Assembly (NCBI GenBank): GCA_963799975.1
Contig: CAWCZF010000004.1
Coordinates: forward strand, 372,001-436,000
Direction: 5' to 3'
DNA length: 64,000 nt
Source of the DNA: Actinoallomurus sp963799975
GTDB lineage: Bacteria; Actinomycetota; Actinomycetes; Streptosporangiales; Streptosporangiaceae
Position numbers and translations under genes: made by a program. How positions within the stretch are numbered: the stretch's first letter is position 1; each line of letters opens with the position of its first letter. Below, piece after piece: positions 57,549-64,000 of the stretch. The notes beneath the pieces are model-generated. The model was not told where the DNA came from, searched no databases, and saw only the letters and a program-made list of their open reading frames with translations.

Positions 57549-58932
57549 GGGTGTGTCAAGTTAACGGCTGATCTCGGTTGTTGAGGTGTTCAGTTGGCGG
57601 TCGGGGTGAGTCGGCCTTCGAAGGCGATCTGGAAGGCGTTGAGGGGCGCCTTCCAGCGCATGGTCCATCGCTTGCGGCCCTTGCCGGTCGGGTCCAGGCT
57701 CATCAGCGCCATGTAGACGCACTTCAGCGCTGCGGCCTCGTTCGGGAAGTGCCCGCGGGCGCGGACGGCCTTGCGGATCCGCGCGTTGACGCTCTCGATG
57801 GCGTTCGTGCGTGCAGACGACCTTGCGGATCTCGACGTCGAAGCGGAGGAAGGGCACGAACTCGGCCCAGGCGTTCTCCCACAGCTTGACGATCGCCGGA
57901 TACTTCTTGCCCCAGGCCTCGCTGGAACTCCAGGAACCGCTCCTCGCCGCGTCCTCGGTCGGCGCGGTGTAGACGGGCTTGAGCGCCTTGGCGATCTTGT
58001 CCCAGTCCTGGCGGGCCGCGTAACGGAAGCTGTTGCGCAGCAGGTGAACGATGCAGGTCTGCGACGATCGTGCGGGGCCAGACGGTCTCGACCGCGTCGG
58101 GCAGGCCCTTCAGCCCGTCGCAGACCAGCATCAGCACGTCGTCGACGCCGCGGTTCTTCAGCTCGGTGAACACCTGCAGCCAGTACTTGGCGCCCTCGCC
58201 GCCGTCGCCGGCCCAGATGCCCGAGGATGTCGCGGGTGCCCTCGACGGTGACCGCCATCACGACGTAGATCGGCCGGTTCGCGACCTGCCCGTCCCGGAT
58301 CTTGACGTTGATCGCGTCGATGAACAGGACCGGATAGACGCGGTCCAGCGGCCGGTTCTGCCATTCGGCCATGCCGTCCATGACCTTGTCGGTGATCGTG
58401 GAGATGGTCTGCTTGGACACCTCGGCGCCGTAGACCTCGGCCAGATGCGCGGAGATCTCCCCGTGGGTGAGGCCCTTCGCGGACAGCGACAGCACCATCT
58501 CGTCGACGCCGGTCAGCCGGCGCTGCCGCTTCTTGACGATCTGCGGCTCGAAGGTGCCGTCGCGGTCGCGGGGCACCTTGACCTCGACCGGGCCGACGTC
58601 GGTCAGCACGGTCTTGGACCGGGTGCCGTTGCGGCTGTTGCCGCTGTTCTTGCCCGCCGGATCGTGCTTGTCATAGCCGAGGTGGTCGGTGATCTCGCCC
58701 TCCAGAGCGGACTCCAGCACCCGCTTGGTCAGCTGCTGCAGCAGCCCGCCCTCGCCGGTCAGCTGCAGCCCCTCGCTCCGGGCCCGGTCCACCAGCATCG
58801 CGATCAGCTGCTCGTCCGACGCCGCACCCTGCGGCGCCTGAACCGGCTGCCCGGCCAGACTCGTTCTCAACGGCGGTCTCGGTCACCTGGCGTCTCCTTG
58901 ATCATCAGATCCGCCGTTAATTAGACACTCCC
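57549..58932 (-). mobile_element. IS256-family element, 1384 bp
   Basis: 8-bp direct repeats GAAAACTC at 57541-57548 and 58933-58940. Imperfect inverted repeats: GGGTGTGTCAAGTTAACGGC at the left against GGGAGTGTCTAATTAACGGC at the right. Contains one minus-strand transposase gene with several frame breaks despite intact termini. Confidence 0.93.
57590..58886 (-). CDS. IS256-family transposase, frame disrupted
   Basis: Start MTETAVENESGRAAG, then in another frame QLIAMLVDRARSEGLQLTGE, the conserved RDRDGTFEPQIVKKRQRRLT, VYPVLFIDAINVKIRDGQVA (first Asp), FTELKNRGVDDVLMLVCDGL (second Asp) and, near the end, NAIESVNARIRKAVRARGHF (Glu region). At least four frame changes, consistent with one-base indels, in a copy with a fresh-looking 8-bp target duplication. 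Confidence 0.88.
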
Positions 58933-59040
58933 GAAAACTCGGCCGCGCTCGACGACTACATAGGGGATGCCGACCGTTTCGAGCAGAACGCGCTCAAGGG
59001 TGTGCTGTAATCCATCTTCTTCCGGAAGCGATTGCTAGTT

Positions 59041-60097
59041 GTGAGTAAGGCGAAGCGGAACAGGGCCCGGGACCGAACCGCACGGCGCGACATCAAGGTG
59101 TACGACGCCGAGCAGGTTATTTCCATGGTTGAGTGGATGGCCTCGCATTACGGCAGGCGCGACGCTGCAATACCCAAGCAGTGGCAGCCAGCAGTAGCTG
59201 TCGCCGCGAACATGCTGCATTGGTGGCTGCGAACCCAGGTCATGCTGCGCGTGGACAACGAGTTCGCTGGGGCACTGCTGACCTCGGAGACCGACGTGCC
59301 GTTGGTGCCCGACTGGCTCGTCACCATGCCCTACGAGAGCGTGGCCTGCTCGTTTCCGAAACCTGTCTCATTGTTCGATGGAGAAGTCCTCTGCCACTAC
59401 CGCGGGTTCATCGTCACGGGGACCCGGCACGACCTAAGCCGAACCATGCCAAGTGGTCGAATCTGGACACACTATGGGCCAATGGCGGAGGGCGACGGAC
59501 TCCGCTTCTTGTGGTTGTACAACCAGGAGGGCGACGACACGCCACGAGCCCAAACTATCAGTGTGGCGCTGCGCGGCCGCCTTGCTCAGGAAAGCCAGAC
59601 AGTTCAGGATCTGATCGACGTCCAGAGCCGGATGGGCAAGGAGAGCGGAGAGAACTGGGGACAGGAAATGTCGTCGCTCGTGCCTCTCTCCATCCAGCTC
59701 GTTCTGTATCTCGCCGCTCGCGAGCCGGACCTTGAATGGATCCCCTCCGGAGCGGCTCCGGCGCCCGCAGCAGATCCGAGAAGCCCATATCGGTGACATC
59801 GGCTGGCGAGTCGGTTCGGCCCTTAGAACCTGGCGCAGGGAGACCGCCTCCTCGATCCCGGCCGAGAAGCCGGGCCCGGAGGGTTGGCGCCTGCCGCCCC
59901 ACATCCGACGCGCTCACTGGCACCGTGTTCGGCTCGCAACCCGCGATGCTGCTGGCAACATCATCGGCAACCGCAGTGGTGAGCAGGGCGTCGACTGGCA
60001 ATACGAGATGCGCTGGTTCCCGCCGACGCCAGTCAACGTGCCTGTCGAAGGCCTCCCGACGCCGACGATTCGTGACGTCGCCGTGGAGCACGATTAG
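59041..60097 (+). CDS. AcrVA2-like (anti-CRISPR family) protein, one frameshift near 59745
   Basis: About 351 residues when the two frames are joined. Part one: DIKVYDAEQVISMVEWMASH, WQPAVAVAANMLHWWLRTQV, PLVPDWLVTMPYESVACSF and SIQLVLYLAAREPDLEWIPS. Part two: RRPQQIREAHIGDIGWRVGS, ALRTWRRE, LPPHIRRAHWHRVRLATRDA and YEMRWFPPTPVNVPVEGLP. From memory of AcrVA2 of Moraxella phage/plasmids, the C-terminal order is the same: a WLCVAEPDI segment, RPHIRRGHWHG and a RVRWQPAVFVN ending. AcrVA2 blocks Cas12a synthesis; most distant homologues are untested. A TTG at 59032 is an alternative start. It follows the recombinase remnant by 30 bases. Confidence 0.6.
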
Positions 60098-60135
60098 AAG
60101 GACTGACGCCGGTCACGGGCGCTCAGAGGCGTCCT

Positions 60136-60537
60136 CTAGCTGATCGGAAGACCGCCATCGTGCCGCCGTTCGGTATACAGCCCCGTGAGGAACTCACGCT
60201 CGGCCACAGACGGGACACGGGCGAGCATGCCGTCGTTCGCGACGCGCTCGCGGAGGTTCTGCGCCTGGTTGACATCCGGCTCCCCCTTGTCGTTGACCAC
60301 CTCCAGCACTACCCGGGCAGACGGGCTATCAGGCTCTTCCAGCAGCCGAACGCGCCACGCGTTGATGCTGTGAACGTCTATGTATCCCTGCCAGTCCCGT
60401 AGCTCGATCGCCGCCCTGCGCTCCCGGCGATTACGGATCTGCTTGCGCGACCACAACACGCCGGCGCCGAACACGCCGAAGACCGAGAAACCCCCGAGAA
60501 TGGTGCTGACGTTCGCCAGGTCCCCCATCACATCCAT
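60136..60537 (-). CDS. Membrane-anchored hypothetical protein
   Basis: 133 residues with one N-terminal helix (STILGGFSVFGVFGAGVLWS), a basic stop-transfer (RKQIRNRRERRA) and a cytoplasmic domain: DWQGYIDVHSINAWRVRLLE, PSARVVLEVVNDKGEPDVNQ, REFLTGLYTERRHDGG. The style is common for short actinomycete proteins of unknown function. Convergent with the AcrVA2-like gene (38-base gap). Confidence 0.55.
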   Translation of the reverse strand: MDVMGDLANVSTILGGFSVFGVFGAGVLWSRKQIRNRRERRAAIELRDWQGYIDVHSINAWRVRLLEEPDSPSARVVLEVVNDKGEPDVNQAQNLRERVANDGMLARVPSVAEREFLTGLYTERRHDGGLPIS

Positions 60538-60711
60538 GACGAGTTACCGTACTGGGCGGGCTCGCCCGCGATCGTCAGAACCATGAGCGGAGGTGCGGGC
60601 CGAGCGCTACACCCTGACAGGCCCGCACATCTCGTAGCGTTCTATGCCGGTTTCTAGCTTCAACCCTCGACGTTCATGAACTCGGCGAGCGTGTGCCGCT
60701 CGAAATAGGAT

Positions 60712-62017
60712 TGATCAGCCCCGCGTTTTCCGGACAGCTTCTTAACGGCTAATTCACGCTACGAGCTGCCGGTTCCATACTCGTTGTGGACTTGTAGCGG
60801 GGTCCGGTAGTCGAGTCCCGAGTGGCGACGTCGAGAATTGTACCACAATTCGATGTACCGCGCGATGTCGTCGCGTGCACGCTCGCGGGTAGGGTATTGG
60901 GTACGGTGGACCCGTTCATTCTTGAGCGCAGCGAAGAACGATTCGGCCATTGCATTGTCGTAACAAATACCGGTGCGTCCAACAGACTGCCTTAGCTTGT
61001 ACTTCTTCAACGTCGCGGAGAACTGAGCGGAAGTATAATTGCTTCCACGATCGGAATGAAAGAGCGCACAGTCGGCGAGTTGATGGTTGCGGGCGGCCAT
61101 TTCGATGGCAGACTCGATCAACGGTGTCTTGTAGTTATCGTCCATCGCCCACCCGATAACCGCCTTGGTGTGGCAGTCGATCACCGTGGCCAGATAAACC
61201 CATCCTTCCCACGTCGGGATATAAGTTATGTCCCCGACCATCTTCTGGCCGGGAGCGTCGGCGGTGAAGTCTCGGTTCACCAGGTCGGGGATCGGGCGGG
61301 CGTGCCCGTCCTGCTCGGTGAGGCTGTACCGCCAAGGCCTCGGCTGGCAGGGCTCCAGGCCCAGCTCACGCATGAGAGCCCGGACCAGCTCGGGCCCGCA
61401 GGGCACACCCCGGTCCACCAGGTCGGCATGCACCCGCCGGTGCCCGTAGGTGCCGTCGGAATCCTCGAATGACTTGGCGATATAGAGCTTGAGGTCCTCC
61501 CGGCGCTGCGCGGTTGCCGATGCCGGCCGGTCCCGCCATTCGTAAAATCCAGAGCGGGATACCTCAAGCCAGTCGCACATCTTCACGATCGACGGCACCG
61601 TGTTGTTCGCAGTGGTGGAGTTGGGCGCGTGCTCCGCGTCGATGAACTCGAACTTGTCGCTCACCGAGGCTCCTGTGGCGAAGTACGCGGCAGCTTTTTC
61701 CAGGAAAGCGACCTTTTGCTTTAGTTCGCGAAGTTCGCGCTCCGCCTCACGCAGACGTGCCCGCTCGTTCACGGACAGCAGCGGCTCATCACCCGCGTGC
61801 TCGCGTCGATAGGCATTGACCCAGTTACCAAGAGTCGCCTCGTGGATACCGAGTTCCTTGGCCACTTGGGCGACCGGACGCGACGTCTCGATCGCCATCT
61901 TAACGGCTTCTTCCTTGAATTCAGGAGAGAAGCTCCTGCGATTCAGCGGCAACCAATGTTCCTTTCAGACGACCCAATCTTAGTGGGGTCGCTGTCCGGA
62001 AGGTTCGGGGCACCTCA
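60712..62017 (-). mobile_element. IS3-family element, 1306 bp
   Basis: 27-bp imperfect inverted repeats (TGATCAGCCCCGCGTTTTCC... against TGAGGTGCCCCGAACCTTCC...), both continuing GGACAGC, with GAT duplicated at each side (60709-60711 and 62018-62020). One intact transposase gene. The flanks, if rejoined, read into YFERHTLAEFMNVEG on the minus strand, so a small gene may have been hit. Confidence 0.85.
60759..61952 (-). CDS. IS3-family transposase, intact, single frame
   Basis: 397 residues. OrfA-like N-terminus with helix-turn-helix (FSPEFKEEAVKMAIETSRPV, LGIHEATLGNWVNAYRREHA) and leucine zipper (LREAERELRELKQKVAFLEK). OrfB-like core: Asp in QKMVGDITYIPTWEGWVYLA, Asp in LFHSDRGSNYTSAQFSATLK, Glu in CYDNAMAESFFAALKNERVH, and the end RRRHSGLDYRTPLQVHNEY. 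OrfA and OrfB are joined in one frame instead of by the usual programmed -1 shift. Confidence 0.92.
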   Translation of the reverse strand: MPLNRRSFSPEFKEEAVKMAIETSRPVAQVAKELGIHEATLGNWVNAYRREHAGDEPLLSVNERARLREAERELRELKQKVAFLEKAAAYFATGASVSDKFEFIDAEHAPNSTTANNTVPSIVKMCDWLEVSRSGFYEWRDRPASATAQRREDLKLYIAKSFEDSDGTYGHRRVHADLVDRGVPCGPELVRALMRELGLEPCQPRPWRYSLTEQDGHARPIPDLVNRDFTADAPGQKMVGDITYIPTWEGWVYLATVIDCHTKAVIGWAMDDNYKTPLIESAIEMAARNHQLADCALFHSDRGSNYTSAQFSATLKKYKLRQSVGRTGICYDNAMAESFFAALKNERVHRTQYPTRERARDDIARYIELWYNSRRRHSGLDYRTPLQVHNEYGTGSS

Positions 62018-63139
62018 GATCGCGTCGTTGAACTGCAGGTTCAGGCAGGAGCTAGCATGGGCACCTCATGGGCACTCGATCGGCAGACCTCCACCGACCG
62101 TGTGCCCAAGATCTGTCCACACGGCCCTTGAGCCGACTGAAGATCATCGCTGCCCAGCACCAGCGAGCGCTACGCCGAGCTGACCGCGCTCGGCGCCGGG
62201 TAGCCACCCCTGGACGGCGACAATGCTGATCACGCATCGCGGCCCAACCTCGTCTCATAACGAAGAGCAAGCCCGGATCACTACCGTGCTCCCCGGTTCA
62301 GCTCCCACCGTTTTCGCCCACGCCGAGGGCTGCGAAGCACCCGGAGTTTCTGAACCGTCCCAGAACCGACGGACATCACCAGACGCCGCTGACCTGCTAC
62401 TTCTCGCAGACCCAGAATTTCGGACAGGGGAGCCGGGCGCCACGATCCGCGCTCGGTGATCACATGTCGGCGAATCGTGGGTGCTCGGCGGGTGCTCGTA
62501 TGTCGCGGCACGGGCCGTCACATGACGGCACAACCCGTCAGCAGAACCGGCGGAGCCCCGGACGTAGTGACATGAACCGGCACCGAGAGCACCGATCTGA
62601 TAGCAGAGCAGCGGACTCTTAGTCTGCTGACTCGGACCTGCAGGTGATGAAGCTACGCCCGACATCCGTTCGCATCACCGCAGGTCACGGCCCTGTGCTT
62701 GCCGAAAACCTCATCCGTGCAGCTCAAGCGGCATGCTCGTACTCGTTGAGGATTCCGCCTAGCCGTTGATGTCTTCGCGTATGTCCAAGCGCGCGATTCG
62801 GTCAGCGCGTGACCCAGGAGGCGGTCGGGTGTGCGGTCGCGCCCAGGATGCGGAGGCGGCGGGTGCGGTGTTCGATCACGGCCAGGACGTACATGCACGC
62901 CCCGGTCAGGGTGACGGTCTCCAGGAGGTCGCAAGCCAGCACCGCGTCGGCCTGCGCCGATTAAGGTACCGCCATCGCAAGTATGTTCGATGCGCCTGGC
63001 GTCTCCGGACGTCCTGATGCGGCGGATACACAAACGCCCGGGTCGCGCGCCGGACCTTCGACACGCCGAGTGGGGGAACTTGACGAGAAATAGCAGGTCA
63101 GAGCTTGATTATAGATTCACTAACCCATAATCTTGAGTT
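62018..63139. other. Intergenic region with a transposase remnant only
   Basis: About 1.1 kb. Apart from the minus-strand transposase piece at 62724-62961, no frame has a domain, start and ribosome site that support a gene. Confidence 0.5.
62724..62961 (-). pseudogene. Integrase-core transposase remnant
   Basis: Minus-strand reading LACDLLETVTLTGACMYVLA then VIEHRTRRLRILGATAHPTA and SWVT is the first-Asp region of an IS3/IS481-like transposase, similar in layout to the broken gene at 56214-57309. A shift later, LGGILNEYEHAA and a stop look like the C-terminus, so the middle was deleted. Confidence 0.6.
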
Positions 63140-63509
63140 ATGCGAGAGGCCGGGCCCGAGGATGAGCGTTCCTTCTCTGAGCGTCTTTTCGGCAGCCGCT
63201 ACCGGCTCGAGCTGCTGGCCGCGTTCGCGGCGGCACCGGACGGCAGGGTGAATCTTGGCGTGCTGGCTGAAGGCAAGGGGGTACGGGCCGCGGTGTACTA
63301 CCCCGCGATACGCGACTTGCTCGCGATGCGGTTGGGCGGTCCGCATCGAACAGGTCACACGGGACCGGCGGCGCTGGTACGAGCGGTCTGGCGACGATTC
63401 CCTCTGGGAGAGCTTCGCCGCCGTGATCGGCGGTCTCCAGCAGCATTTCGAGCAGATCGTGGGGGCCGACACCGGCCGCCGGGCCAGGCACGAGAGGGTG
63501 AGGGCATGA
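63140..63509 (+). CDS. Winged-helix transcriptional regulator, one frameshift
   Basis: Frame 1: SFSERLFGSRYRLELLAAFA then DGRVNLGVLAEGKGVRAAVY, YPAIRDLLAMRL. Frame 2 resumes VRIEQVTRDRRRWYERSGDD, SLWESFAAVIGGLQQHFEQI. Joined near 63335 this is a ~122-residue wHTH protein. Its stop overlaps the next ATG (ATGA). Confidence 0.55.
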
Positions 63510-64000
63510 GGGGCGCAGCAGAGGTCTGTCCGGAGACCGTCAGCGAGGCCGCGTCCGTGTTCTCAGCGGGTATCGGATCAGGCGCCCAGTCGCGGGTCGT
63601 CCTGCAGGGCGTGCCCGCCGTGTTCAGCTATCGGCTGGAGGCTGAGGCGGGACGCCGGCGCCGGGCCGGGCTCGGCGCGATCACCTCACCCGACATCCTT
63701 CAATTCCTGCTGGGCCTGCCGGTCGGCGTACCCGGTCCCGCTGGCCGCGCTGACCCGGCCAGAGCGTTCCGTGCTGCGCTCGGCTGCCGATGGAGCGCTG
63801 CTGGTGGAAGACCGGTGTGTGATCAGGCTCGCCGAGCCTCCTGTAGCGGTGGGCTTGGCGATGGTGCCCGCCCGGGCGTGGCGCCGGGGACTGGAGCACG
63901 CTGGCCGTTTCGCGCCGTTCTGCTCGCGGGCGATGGTGTTGCGCAGGCCACCCCGCGACCTTGAGGTGCTGCGCATGGAGGCCGACTTCTATGGCGTCGG
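63506..64000 (+). CDS. Hypothetical protein, partial at window end, one frameshift
   Basis: Starts MRGAAEVCPETVSEAASVFS and continues SRVVLQGVPAVFSYRLEAEA, SPDILQFLLGLPVGVP. Near 63735 the likely frame changes to PLAALTRPERSVLRSAADGA, LLVEDRCVIRLAEPPVAVGL and RRPPRDLEVLRMEADFYGVG at the edge. No family recognised. Coupled to the upstream regulator and possibly its target or partner. Confidence 0.45.

Larger units (their letters stand above)
57343..59010 (+). pseudogene. Tyrosine recombinase C-terminus, interrupted by IS256-family element
   Basis: The first part (57343-57548) reads FTTGGRVSGTYRHSLRRGLA then TEACRAGHDKITIARAGGWS, the HxLRRG..T..R..G......I..GW box of tyrosine integrases. The second part (58941-59010) continues AALDDYIGDADRFEQNALKG and VL with the catalytic Tyr. 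Removing the IS and one 8-bp duplicate rejoins the frame exactly. The N-terminal half is missing (in-frame stop at 57340), so the gene was already a fragment or was cut by the upstream transposase piece. Confidence 0.75.

Noticed and set aside
62653..63033. 126-codon minus frame as a hypothetical protein
   Set aside because: A different frame on the same strand reads as an integrase-core transposase remnant; this one is a shadow.
15668..64000. Second copy of the tRNA-Leu 3' end as the island's other attachment site
   Set aside because: I looked for the GGGTTCAAGTCCCCC block elsewhere in the window and did not find it; it may lie outside.

Overview
The window is high-GC DNA with actinobacterial hallmarks: an actinomycete-type TopA with a Lys-rich tail instead of zinc fingers, an MFS-thymidylate kinase fusion, DUF5703, chaplin repeats, an Scr1/DUF397 pair and an actinobacterial Tad pilus locus. 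Chaplins imply a sporulating, aerial-growing actinomycete. A member of Streptosporangiales/Thermomonosporaceae is my best guess from gene content only.

Region 1 (1-15.7 kb) is conserved chromosome, mostly on the minus strand: pntB-pntA; a scar where a divergent TetR/SDR pair was deleted; a secreted subtilisin in several frames; a topA-tmk-holB replication operon; DUF5703; a six-repeat chaplin with a C-terminal anchor and an upstream secreted protein; an M20 peptidase; and a tRNA-Leu(GAG).

Region 2 (15.7-64 kb) is accessory. It begins at the tRNA-Leu, whose 3' half is overlapped antisense by an ORF that fuses an OLD-type ATPase to the C-terminal half of a large serine integrase. Then come GIY-YIG and HNH proteins; a Trypco1 / trypsin-VMAP / MoxR conflict module cut off inside MoxR; a Tad/Flp locus (SAF, TadZ, TadA, TadB, TadC, pilin, three TadE/G-like proteins, LysM-BTAD membrane protein) with an IS5-type element exactly at the tadA/tadB junction; XRE/DUF397, ATPase and TPR regulators; a chimeric P450 remnant split by an IS21 element; and a helicase with about five helicase-associated repeats.

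At 46.0-49.0 kb lies a tightly overlapping five-gene operon: methyltransferase, HExxH putative peptide beta-hydroxylase, 2OG-Fe(II) oxygenase, a paralogue lacking the metal ligands, and a 67-residue peptide with a perfect ribosome-binding site. I read it as a candidate RiPP-like pathway built around two oxygenase types. After it come an accessory dnaE copy, a nuclease-like gene, a CRISPR array without cas genes in the window (20 repeats), several IS elements, a tyrosine-recombinase remnant split by an IS256-family element, and a protein that resembles the AcrVA2 anti-CRISPR family 3 kb from the array.

A caution for every broken gene: single-base indels, mostly missing bases in short G/C runs, recur in essential topA, in dnaE, in tadC and in IS copies whose termini and target duplications are perfect. 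Many of the 'pseudogenes' may be sequence errors.
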